From: Corythucha ciliata
Taxonomy: Eukaryota; Arthropoda; Insecta; Hemiptera; Tingidae
DNA length: 64,000 bases
Assembly: GCA_038030265.1 (NCBI GenBank)
Contig: CM075943.1
Coordinates: forward strand, 4,340,001-4,404,000
Reading direction: 5' to 3'
A program made the translations under genes and the position numbers. The notes below the pieces were generated by a model. The model saw only the letters and a list, made by a program, of their open reading frames with translations, searched no databases and had not been told where the DNA came from. Of the stretch, positions 33,301 to 46,500 are shown piece by piece. The stretch's first letter is position 1; the number at the start of each line of letters is the position of its first letter.

Positions 33301-36300
33301 GAAAATTCCTCCACCGACGAGCTCCAAGCACATTTCATTCTCCTGGTAAATTCGAAACAAATCTTGTCAAAAACAACGATTTTGACCGAAAATTTACGGA
33401 TTTTAAAACATTTTTGCCCGTATTATCAATTTTTTACCCTCTCCTTGCCACGGATTAAAGTTTTCCTTTATTTAAGCCGCAAATCAGTGTTTTTTTTTTC
33501 ATTTGTATTTTTTTTTTTCACGTATTAACGTTTTTTCTAGTCATTAACCGAGATATAGAGCTTCTCTTCAATTTCATCCACGAGCTAGCGAATTTTCTCA
33601 GCGATTCTTATCAATTTTGGCGGCGAATTAGGATTATTTGAATTTCAGCCGCTAATTAACGCTTTTCATCAATTTCATTCGCGTATTGTCTATGTTTCTC
33701 AACATTAGCACCGGATAAATTAGCGATTTTTCTTAATTTTTGCCGTAAATTAGCGGTTTTTTGCAAATTTACCTGTAAATTATTGGGTTTTTATCCGCAA
33801 TTTCAGTTGCGAATGTGTAATTTTTCTCCATTTTAAACCCGAAATTAGCTGTTTCCCCCACCCAATAATTAGGCCGCGATTTTTGTCACCTTTGTAGACG
33901 TGAATTAGCGTTTATTTTGCCTTTTGCGCTTATAAATAGGCAAAAACGGGGTTACTTCTCAATTTGAGCCGATACAATGCGGCTAAAATTGAGAAATGTG
34001 TCTAGTTTCTCAGCTAAAATTATTTTAAAAAATCACTAATTCACAGATAAACGTGAGAAAAATCGCTAATCTACGCTAAATCACACCTACAAATGAAAAA
34101 ATCGCTAATTTGCGGAATAAAAACGCTATTTCACGTCAAAAAATGCTAATTCACGGCTAAAGTAGACAAAAAAAATGAGAAAAATGCCTCTTCGTGACTA
34201 ACATGGAGAAAAACAGCTGATTCCCGGTTAAAATGAGAAAGATCGCTAATTCGCAGATAAAATGTGGAAAAAGCGTCAATTCGCGGCTATATCAAGGGAA
34301 AATTCAATGTAACTCGTACCTATAAAATTGAGTTAAATGTTTATTCACGGCTAAAATTGACAAAAACGCCAATTCGCTGCTGGAATTGGGAAAAAATCAC
34401 TAATTACCGACTAAAATGAAAATTCGCTAATTCGTATTAACGACTAAAATGATTATTAATAATAATTTTACCGACTAAAATGAAAATTCGCCGATTCGTA
34501 GGTAAAATGTATCAAAATTGCTGATTCGCTGATCGCGAATTATTGTTTTTGTCCATTTTATTCGTGAACTTGTTGCTAGTTCCAAATTTTGTCGCGAAGG
34601 AGCGTTTTTATCCGGCGAATTGTCTCATTTTTAGCCGTGAGCCGTAATACAGAGTTTTTCCTTAATTATAACTGTGAATTAGTTACTCAATTCTCGCCCT
34701 GAATTATCGTTTTTCTCGATTTTAGAGGCCATAAATTAACGCTTATTCTCTTTTATGCAGTGGACTTTGACAAGATTTGGTCCCTCAAATCAACAACAGA
34801 ATGTCAGAACAGAATGTGCTGCGCGCTCATCGACGAAATAATTGTTGACTGAAGTCGAGCTGCAAAATCGCTTTTGCTGAGGGGCAAAATCGTCGGTTTT
34901 GACAAGATTTGCCCTCCCCCCCCCCACCAAATTGACCACGAGAACAGAATGTAACGGGAGCTCATCGATAATATGATTTTTTTAGAGCTGGAATAGCCAG
35001 TTTAGTCATGCCCGAATGGTCAGTTCGGTCATTTTCGAGGCATTCAGCTATTTCGAGGGTGTAATAGAGTCAGGTTGACCAAATTTTATAGCTTGAATAG
35101 CTAGTTTGACAATTTTTGAGGACGCATTGTGTCTGACTTGCAAATTATAGGGTGCGAACAGTGTGCATCAATTCAAGGCAAGAATGGTCAGTTTGCCCAT
35201 TTTTCAGGGCATGAATCACCTTTATAGGCTTTTTCAGGGCGTTCAATCGCCAGTTTATCCATTTTTAAGGTTTGTAAAGTCAGTATGGTCATCTTTAGAG
35301 CGGTAATCGTCAGTTTGATTATATTTTTATCCATTTTGAAGGCACGAATAGTCAGTTTTTCAATTTTTAAGGAGCAAGTAGTCTAGCCAAGGGTGCGAAT
35401 GGCTACCTTCCCACCCCTCCCTCAACTTTTTATACTTTTTAAGAGATATTGCACTGAAAAGAACCACGCAGGGGTAACTTAATCCAAAAACTCATCAGTC
35501 TATATCCTCCCTCCCCTGAAGAGTCCATCACTAAACATATTCGACGTAATAATTAAGTTTTCAAGTTTACAGCAGATACTACGATTTAGTTGTGTTGTAG
35601 AATGCAAACGACAAGGTTTAGGGTAATTATTACGATCATTATCAACTTATTAAATAAATAAAAAATTCCATTAAGTGAGACGTATCATTTGCCAACTGAA
35701 AGGGTGACATCGAAATGAATTGTAATAAAAACACTTATTGGACACATTAAAAAAGAATAAAAAAAGCTAATGCATTTAGGAAAGTGAAGAATAAATAAAA
35801 TAAAATAAAATAAATAAAAAGAATAAATAAAATTAAAGAGTTAATAAATAAATAGGTGAATAAAAAGAGAAAACTATTGGCACGGAAAAAAGTTTTTCAG
35901 TTTCGGTAGTCATTCCATTCGATAAAACTTTTAATTAAAACAAGAAACCAAAAACTTTTTCCCTTTTTTATTTTGTTTTTTATCGTGGGTCTCGCTACAC
36001 AAAACGTGATCAGGTACCTTCCACAGCTACTGCTCTCGGCACTCGACGTGTCACCATCTCCGTCTCTTCCCTTGTCGTCTCCGTTATTTTCATTTTTTTC
36101 TACGATTTCTTCCTCGACGAGTGGAGGGGAACTCGTGACCTGAAAGAACATTAAATCCGCGATAATTATTAGAGACAAAAGTAAAAAAAAAAAAAAGATG
36201 CAAGTTGACAAACGTTCAGAAAGATCAGAAAACAGGGGATTTAACCCCCTGAAACTAAACTAAACGAGTACCTTATTTCTGCCCAGAACCCACTGTAGTG

Positions 36301-39300
36301 GCTAAAGGTACGATTCGAACTTGCGGCTCATGGTGCGGCCCCTTTTACGGATAAAATGTATAGAAAACTCGCTAATGCGTGGGGCAAGCTTGCGGCTGAA
36401 ATCGCTCCCCCCCCCCTATACCCTAATTCACAGAAAACACCGATTCGTGGTTACTGAAGGCAACATACACGGTGCCTAAAGATAAGAAAAATAGCTAATT
36501 CTAAGGCGGAACTAAGATATTAGAAGAGTTTCTTGATTTTAGACTCGATACCGCGGAGCTGCGCGGATCGATCACCTAGTCTCAATTTTAAATTTGTACC
36601 GTGAATTAGCGCTTTCTCTTAACTTTAGCAGTGAATTAGCAGGTTTTTCACGTTGAAGCGCTATTTCTCCATTGCATCCTCGAAAATGCATCCAGAAACC
36701 CTGAACAGGCGGAATTAAACCTTTTTCTACAGTTTTGCTCAAATTAAATTGGCGCTGTTTCTTGATCTTAGCCGCTAATTATCACTTTTTCTAAATGTAA
36801 GCAGTGAATTTGCAATTTCTTGGCACTCAAAAAGCCTTGAATTAGTTTTGGTCATCCAGAAACCCTCATTTGGCATTTCTTCAATTTTTCAGAATTCAAT
36901 TATAACTTTATCGAGATTTTAGTACAAAAATGGCGTTTTTTCTTCATTTAAGGCGCGAATTAGCACTTTTTCTGGATTTTAGCGAATGATGGCTGATTCC
37001 CAATTGTATTAGCCATGAACTAGCGCTTTTTCTCAGTTTTAGCTGTGAATTTGCGTTTTCTCAACATTTTCGCAGCGAAATAGCAATTTTTCACATTTTA
37101 GCTGCGAATTTGCAATTTTTCTCAACGTTTAGCAGTGAATTAGCTGTTTTCTCAGCTTAAGCGGCAAATTAGTAACTTCCTCAATTTTAGCAGTGAATTA
37201 GCGATATTTTCTCACTCACATTTAGCAACGAATTACAACTTTTGCTAAATTTTTACAGTGAGTTGGTGGTTTCTCTTAATTTAGCAGTGAATTAGTGTTT
37301 TTTTTTTTTGTTTTTTTTCACAGTTAATGCTACGACCTAGCACTATTTCTTCATTGTGGCCATGAAGATACGTCCAGAAACCTCGAATTAGCGTTAACAC
37401 AATTTCAGACGTGAATTAGAACTTTTGTCTACATTTTGACAAAATTGACGTTTTGTCTTAATTTTAGCAGAAAATTAGCACTTTTTTTTTCAATTTTAGC
37501 AACTGATCACTGTTTCTCAATTTTATTAGGCGGTGAATTAGCTTTATTCTCAACATAAGCAGTGAATTAGCAAAGGCCATGAATTAGCGTTTTTAAAACG
37601 TTTTAGCCACGAAAATTGCATCCGGAAACCTTGAACTTTGTCAACTTTTTTGGCGTTTTTATTGAGTTTATCTGCAAATTATCAGTTTTTCTTGATTATA
37701 GCGAAAGACCGCTATTTTTCAATTGTATTAGCAGCGGATTACCGCTTTCTCTAAATTTTAGCGGTGAATTACCATTTTCCGCAATATTATCACAAAATTA
37801 GAACTTTTTTTCAATTTTATCGACTGATTGCGAGGCGTGAATTAGCGATTTTTTTCAATGTTAGCGGTGAATTAGCTTTATCTCAACCTAAGCAGTAAAT
37901 TAGCAATTTTAGCAGCGAATTAGCGAGTTTTTTTGCACTAAAGGCCGTGAATTAGCGTTTTTAAAACGTTTCAGCCGGGAAAATTGCATCTAGAAACCCT
38001 GAACTAGCGTTTTCTCAATTTCAAAATGTTAATAATTTGAACTTTGTCTAGATTTTAGCAGCAAATTGGCGTTTTTATTGATTTTAGCAGCGGATAAGTG
38101 ATATTTTTTTTACACTAAAAGCGATGAATTAGCGCTTTTCTTAAATTTGTCCAATTATAGCAATTTTTATCAATTTTAGCAGTAAATCAGCGTTTTTTCA
38201 CAATTAAAACTACGAACCAGCGCTTTTTCTCTATTTCTTCTCGCAGAGCATAACCACCAGACACCACAAATTGGCGTTCAAATTTAATCGTGAATTAGCG
38301 TTAGCGGATAAATCTCAAAATTGATCCGCGAATTAACATGTTTCTACATTTTTACTTGCAAATGTGCGTTTTATAATTTTTTTTCTTCAATTTTTGCTGT
38401 GCATAAGCGCTTTTGTCAATTTTAGCCTCGAACTATTTCTAAACTTTAACCGAGATCGCTTTTATCCTTTTTCAGCCGCGAATTGAAGAAATTTCTCAAA
38501 TTTATCCGCGAATTACAGTTTCTCTCAAATTTAGCAAGGAATTAGCGGTTTCTATCTGTTTTTAACCGCGTAATTAGCCAATTTTCACAAATTCTGTATC
38601 CGCGAATTAGCGTTATCTCAATTTTAGCCGCGAATCACGACTTTTCTTCAATTTCCGCTGCGCATATTAAGCGCTTTTGTTGATTTTAGTCGCGAATTAT
38701 TTCCACTTTTTTAACCGAAATGAACGCTTTTACCCTTTTTTCATCCACAAATTGGCTAGTTTTCACAAATTTATTCGTGAATTAGAGTTTTCATCAATTT
38801 TTGCCAGGAATGAGCGGTTTATCTCCGTTTCAACCACCGTGTATTAGCTGATTTTCTCAAATACTACATTCGCGAATAAAAGCGTAGCTGCGAATCACGG
38901 CTTTTCTTAAATGTTTGCTGTGAATGTTAAGCGCTTTTGTCAATTTTAGCCGCGAATTATTCCTCAATTCCAACTGGGAATTTACGCTTTCACCCAATTT
39001 TATCCGCAAATTGGTGAATTTTCTCAATTTTATCCGCGAATTGTAGTTTTTCTCCATTTTAGCTGCGAATAAGTTATCTCAATTCTATCCGGGAATTTAG
39101 CGGTTTTTCACAGGTTCAGCCGCGTATTAGCGGGGTTTCTCAATTAGTTCCGCGGATTAGCGGTTTTTTGTGCTAAATTTTCTCAATTTTTTTGAACTTT
39201 TCGTCGCGTACTGTCCCCAAGATCAGCTCATTGTAGGGCGCCTATTCAATTCAAGTCGTATATTTAAGGGGCCTATAAAAATTTGGTTTTGACGTATTTT

Positions 39301-40544
39301 CTCTATTTAAGTCGCGAAGTTGCCTTCAGATAGCTCGAACTGCTCGAATTGGTTTATTGTTTGTAACGGCAAATGAGCGCCGGCTTGTTATCAATATTAG
39401 CCGCGAATCAACGCTCTGAATTCTAAAAAATCCACTTTTTTTTTTTCATTTTCAAGCGCTGCGGGAGGGGAAACTCTGAATGGTGGGCCGGAGTGGCCCC
39501 TAAAATCCCCCTCGAGGGTTGTTTGAATATCTTTGTTGCTTGCCAATTATTTTGGCTTTGGCGCACATGCCTCGCATTATGACTGAAGGGAAATATTTTT
39601 GGTTTTTGCGAAACAACTTTTTACTGTGAAACTTGCGAGGTAGAAGTGCCTCATTATAGCTTTGACAGCTTTCGTTCCAAGTGCTTACTTTGTATATATT
39701 TAAGTTATTAACTGTCTTTGCAATAACTTTTCTTGTTTTGTGTGTGCTAACGAGCCCCCTCTCTCACACCACTGGTTACGGGGCTGAGAATGGGCAAAAA
39801 ACGTTGTTAATTAAAACACTATCGACCGCGCACAGGGAGCGTTAATGGTGAAACGATGGTAGTATTTTCCTATTTCTTACTCACTGTCATAGTGTAAATA
39901 AGCGCACGCTGTTCCCCCTTCGCCACCGCAACTTTATCCACGACACCCTGTTCGGAACAAAATGGGTGATTTACGAATATTGTGTTTGTAAAAGACGTAT
40001 GTAAAGTGGCACTGGATGGGTCGGAGGTTAATAAGGCAATAAATCAAATTATTTCTCGGAGAAAACAGAGTTTCGCGGGAGGCCTTTCAACGCAAATTAG
40101 CGTGAGGCGAGATTTCATGACTCCCAAGGGGGGGAGGGTGACATAATTTAAGGTTGAAAACTACGACGGTGTGGTTATTTATTTTCCGTAAGTGTTTGGT
40201 GAGTAGGAAGAGGAGATGGGGGGGGGGAGGAATCTTACCGGTGGCTCTTCGGTCGCGTCGGCTCGTGTGAGACTGTACAGGGACGATCCACTTTCAAAAG
40301 ATCCATTCCCTCTTTGTTCGGACTGAGCTGACGACAGATCCTTTTCCCCCGCTGCCGTCGACGCCACCGCCGAGCCGGGAAGTAGTCGCCCGCTGCTCTC
40401 CGAATTGTTTTCCGTGGCCGTCGCGTAGTCGTCCGTGGTGGTGGACGCTTCGGACATGTCGGTGTTCGTTTTGCCCGAGTCGGATCTCGCGAAAGCCTCT
40501 ACAAAGAATGAACGCTCACTAAAGAAATCCGGTTTTCGTTCGTC

Positions 40545-40575
<31 letters not shown>

Positions 40576-43500
40576 GCCTTAAGGCTAATGTCCACTCCTC
40601 ACTAGTGTGATTCTCATGCAATAGGATCCGCTACTGTCGGGCCAGTGTCCAATTTTCGTGAAATCCCGCTAAGGGCACTGGTGGTGGTGGTGGGTGTTGG
40701 TGCAAAAAAGGCCAATGTCCTAGTATTAATACTTTACGAAAAACACATATTGAAAAGCCGCCTATCTCATCACATCCTGGTGCAAAAACGGCATCGGACG
40801 GCAACGGAATTGCCGGAGCAAATCACCGGCAAACCACGTTAAAATAAAGTGAAATTTTAAAACATGAAGTAAAATCTTATGAGTTTATGGACATGTCCAG
40901 AAATCTTGGAATTTGTTTTGCCGTTTCTCAAAAATCAAAAAATTGTACATTGGCTCTTTCAGAACCAAGGTATACAATTAGATCGACAAGTTTCTTATGG
41001 ACCGAAAGAAGTGGTTCAGTTCAGTTAACTTTCTAAAAACGTGTTCCTAGAACCATCTGGAAATTTGGGCCCTCAGGGTCCATTGGAAACTTGTCCTCCC
41101 CTGACATGCAAAAAATTCAAGTCTGCCAATCCGGTGATTGGCAGCAGGTGTTCGGGTGCTGGGTGAAAACGAGCAAAATTGACTTATTTGTTGACGAACC
41201 AAATTTTACCTCCTGATTCCTGGCTATTGACTGAAGCTAAAAACACAAGTCTGCCATCAAGCATTTGGAGGTGGGACGTGGAGGCAGACTACTTACAAAT
41301 TTAGCGGTCAAATTGACTTATTCGTGGACAAGCAGAATTTTGCGTACTGTGAGAGGGTGACAATTACAGGCCATGACAAAAACTGGCATAAGGATACTTT
41401 TTGTAAAATCAAATTGCAATTTCGGCGGACTGTAGAATGTTAATAATATGCCCTTCAAGGGACAACAACCTCACCAAAGATGGAGTTTAAATTTACCTTT
41501 CTTAATAAATAAAGGTCTCTTTTATCAAGACAAATGGCCATTTCTGACGAATAAATGAAAGATATCGCAATATATGTCACATAAGTGGCTTAAAACAGGA
41601 TACATCGAATAATTTTGCCAGAAATTTGGGTTGTCCTGCACCGTGATTTAGTGTTGGCAAAGCGGCATTGACTTTCAAAATTTAAAATTTGCTGTTTGTC
41701 CAGCTTTGAGCCACTGTCGTGGTGACAACAAAGGACTCACACTCTCGAAAACAGTCATTCCTATTAGACAAATATGTGTTCCATTCGAATCCGACGCCTG
41801 GATTTGCCAAAAGTTTGTTTAGAAACGACAAAATCGCATTTTATTGAGAAAAGCGAGAGTTGCTCTAAATAATGCATGAAAAATTATATGTATATCGAAA
41901 ACTATTGAGTTTCGGACCATGGTGAATTTCTTTTTTTTGATTCCAAATCAGGTCTAGTTTAACTTAACCCATTTTATTTGTTTAAAGTTATTCTGAAACA
42001 GAGATAAATACATATATAACTTATATCCAATAAACCTCTTACCCGATGAAATATAATAACTGTTCATAATAAAACTCTTTATCCTCCACCCTCCTCTCTC
42101 CTTGGTTGGATAAGACAGAATTCCTTCAGAAAGAACTGTGTTATCTTGGTCAAGTCATAACACCAAACGGTATAAAACCAAACCCCCAAAAGGTGGAAGC
42201 AATCACAAAATTTCCAATTCCAAAAACGCCCAAAGAATTAAAAGGTTTCTAGGACTCCTCAGCTATTATAGGCGATTTATAAAGGACTTGGCAAAAATAT
42301 CGAAGCCTCTGACGCTTCGCCTAAAAAACGGAGAAAAAATAAACCCCATTGACGCAGACTATATCGAAAGCTTTGAAGCCTGCAAGAAACTTTTAATCAA
42401 CGACCCCGTATTAAAGTATCCAGACTTCAAAAAACCTTTTATATTGACAACCGATGCGTCCGGAGTGTCACTTGGCGCCGTATTATCCCAAAACTTTAAT
42501 GGTGAAGAGCACCCAGTCTCATTCGCCAGCCGCACTTTGAACGATACGGAACGGAAACTCTCGACAATTGCGCGGGAACTATTAGCATGTGTCTGGGCTA
42601 CCAAACACTTTCGACCGTATCTTTACGAAAGGAAGTTTACGTTGGTAACTGATCATAAACCCCTCGTCTGGCTCGATTCACTCAAAGGACCAAATTCCAA
42701 ATTGTTCAGGTGGAAACTCAAATTGGAAGAATTTGATTTCGATATAAAGTATAAAAAAGGAGTCACCAACGGAAACGCCGACGCCCTCTCTAGGGTCGAA
42801 ATAAACGCCTTTGTGCAAACTAAACCATCAGAATCTATTATAGTTAACGTAGACGACAGTCCAGACGGAAAAAGCCCAACACATAGCGGAACAGTCCATT
42901 CCAATTCCGAGGGGAATACCACGATGGAAATCCCTATTAAAGATGGATCAATTAACACCTGCTCGAAACAAATCATATTAGCACCGGACCCGCACCTGCT
43001 ACTTTCGTAGAAACTCAACCCCTCTTTGAAAATTCAAAAACAAAAAGAATCGTAAAATTCCCCCAGCAAAACATTCAAGAAGAAATCATCCAATCCGTGA
43101 AAACTTACACAGAACCAAATTGTCATTACGGGCTATTTTTCGAAACAGATATCTACGAAATATTTACATCCATTGTAACTAAAACATTTAAACATTCAGC
43201 GGTAAAACTAACAAAATTCACTAGGCACCTTTTGGACATCCAAGATGCAGAAGAGCAATTAGATATCGTAAGACATTACCATAACGAAGAGAAAATACAT
43301 CGGGGTATAAGTGAAACGTACGAATCGATAAAGAGAAAATATTATTGGCCAAATTTGAAAATCACGATTCAAACGTTCATAAACTCATGCGACACATGTC
43401 AAAAAAGTAAATACGAAAGACACCCCCTTAAGCCCTACCTCAATATAACTTCAACACCATCTAAACCTTTTGAAATAGTTCATGCAGATGTCATCACAGT

Positions 43501-46500
43501 TCAAAAACAAAAATTTTTCACCCTAATCGACAAATTTTCCAAGTACGACCAGGCTTACAACCTTAAAGCAGCAACAGGAATTAACATTGTTCAAAAATTA
43601 TTAAATTTCATGAGCCATCATGGCAAGCCAGAAGAAATTGTTGTAGATAACGGAAACGAGTTCAACTCTTCGGTCGTCCGTGAGATGCTAGCTTTACATA
43701 AAATTAAACTACATTTCTGTAGCACACAGAACCCAAATTCCAATTCTCCCATAGAAAGATTCCACTCGACGATAATTGAAACCATCCGTGCTCTGAACGA
43801 TAGCAAAGAGTTTAAAAGTTGTAGTATCAGCGAAAAAATGAAATATGCCGTACTATCATACAATAACAGCATTCACAGCACAACCAAACTAACCCCTTTC
43901 GAAATTCTGAACGGTCATATCGGGAACGACCACCCTCTAACAGTCGATTTGGAAGAGAAAATAACAAATCTGTACGTGGATGACCACCAGGGGTGGGCAA
44001 AATACTTTGAAAATGTATTTTAAATACAAAGCCCAAAATACTTTCAAAAATGTATTTTAAATACTGAAATACAAATATTTTTTGGATTGTATTTTGAATA
44101 AAATACGAATACAATTTAAAATACTTTTCAAAAATTCGATTTCGACGGCAGATAGAGCGAAAAACACGAAAAATAAATAATTCAAAAATATCATGTCCTT
44201 CAATAGACAAGTTGACAAAATGTAGCAGCGCGAAATGGCGCTGCGCCGCGATGCGCAACGAAAAGGAGGCAAGTTGTACCGAACCGGCGAGCACTGGTGG
44301 ATCGTGAGCTGAAAAGGAGGTGAGGTCACTGGTGGACCTATGTCGGGGCCCGGCGCGGAAATCTTCAAGAGGCCCCTAAAAGTCTCTAACTACATACATA
44401 AAATCTCTATTGGTAACCTCTAAGGCCTTTTCCTAATTTTGACCTTGACCTTTTCCATATATTGTAGGCAAATTACCGCTATTTCCACAGTCTATCCGCT
44501 AAACAGCGCTTATGACAAGTTTAAACTGCGAATTTCTCCATTTTAGCCGCGAACGAGTGCTTTTTGTCAACTTTAACGGAAAATTAGCGCTTTTCGTCGC
44601 AAATTAGCAACTGATTAGCGGGGTAATCCCCCCCACCACCATAAATTCATAAATATGCGCTTTTCCCCAACTTTAGCAGCAAAGTAGATTTGGTATCCTG
44701 TGAATCAGCGATGTTTCTTCAACTTTCCTCGAGTTGGCCTTTTCCACAATTTTAGCTGCAAATTAGCGATTTTTTCTAGCGGTTTACTCAGTATGAGCTG
44801 AAAATTACTCAATTTTAGCCGTAAAATTCTCGAAATGTTTACCACAAACTAGCATTTTTTGTTCACCGTAACCATACACTGCGGAATAGCGATTTCGTCT
44901 CAGTTTTAGCCGCGAATTTGCGAGTTTTTCACTCATAGCCATAAAATAGCGCTTTTTCTCAATTTTAGCCTCAAAGTCTCCCGAGGAAGCCGCGAATTAA
45001 CGTATTTCCAATTTTTGACGCAAATTTAAATTTGTCTCAATTTTAGCGGTAAATTAGCGCTTTTTCATAAATTTAGCAGTGCAGTAGCTATTTCTAGCCC
45101 GTGTAATAGCGAATTTTGTTCATTTTAGCCACGAATTGGCGTTTTTCAATATTTTTACTGCAAATCGGCAATTCTTCCATTTTTTACAGTGAATTAGCAC
45201 TTTTTGTTTCAATTTAGGCTGAAAATTAACTTTTCTCTTTACTCTAGCCAGAATAATTAATGATTTTCTCTATGTTAGCCGCAAATTGGCACCGCATTAG
45301 TAGTTTTTTTCAATTTTAATTATATGTAGAATAGGCCTTCATCTCATTTCTAGCCGTGAATCAGTGTTTTTTCTTTTACTTATAACCATGAATTTGCCGT
45401 TTACCTCAATTTTAGCCACAAAGTTGTTGTCAGAAGGCGGAATTAGAAATTCCAATACACTTTATCCGCGATTATTTTCCTCAATTTTAACCGTAAATTC
45501 GCGTTTTTTTCAACTTTAGCTGCTTTGAAGCGTTTCTGTAATCTGTGAATTCGCGAATAGCCACGAATTCGTGATTTCCTCAAATTTTAGCCGAGAATAA
45601 CACTTTTCCCCAATTTGAGCTGAAAACGAGACTTTTTATTTATTTATGACTGGCTAATTATAGTGAATTTTTCAATATTAGCTGTTTTTTTTTACACTCC
45701 AGTCCCACGTTGGCATTTTTTCTTCAATTTTTGCTATGGATTAGCAATTATTGTTTAATTTTAGCCTCGAACAGAAGCTACGCATTTGCGTTTTGTCAAT
45801 TTTTCAAGGTTTAGTGACTTTGTGGGTCGCGCTCTCTTCGGTATAGAAAATAACGGCCAACGAAAAATTTAGAGATCTTTTTTATAACGACAATGAAAAA
45901 TTGGGAAAATACGAACTCGAGATCAAACTGACTTATGTTGTTTTTTTAACGTATTATTTGTTATTTATAAAAATAAAAATTGATGTTTGTTAGCTGTTGG
46001 CACGCTACAACTTTAACCAATTTTGGCCACGGGTTAGCGCTTTTAATCAATTTTAGCAGTGCAGTAGGGATTCTTTCGTTTGTTTGGCGATTTTCCTCCA
46101 TTTTAGCCACGATTTGGCGTTTTCCTCATTTTCAGCTGCAGTTTAGCCATTTTTTAGCAGCCAATTAGCACTTTTTTCTCAGTTTGATTTGAAAATTAGT
46201 GTTTTTCTTAAAGTTGGCCCCGCTAATTAATATTGTTGTCAATTCTAGCCGCGTAGTTTTTTCAGGTTTTAGCCCGCGTGAGCAATTTTTGTCTACGGAT
46301 TAGCGCTGTTTCTCAGTTTGAGCGTCGATTCTTTCAGAAGCTATACAGATTTTCGTTTTCTCAATTTCAGCCGCGAATTATTGATTTTTCTTCATTTCAG
46401 CTGTGAAATAGCGTTTTCTGATAATTTTGCAGCGAATTAGCACATTATCTATTCTCTTTTTTTTATTAATAGGCGATTTTTCGCCATTTGAGTTGTGAAT

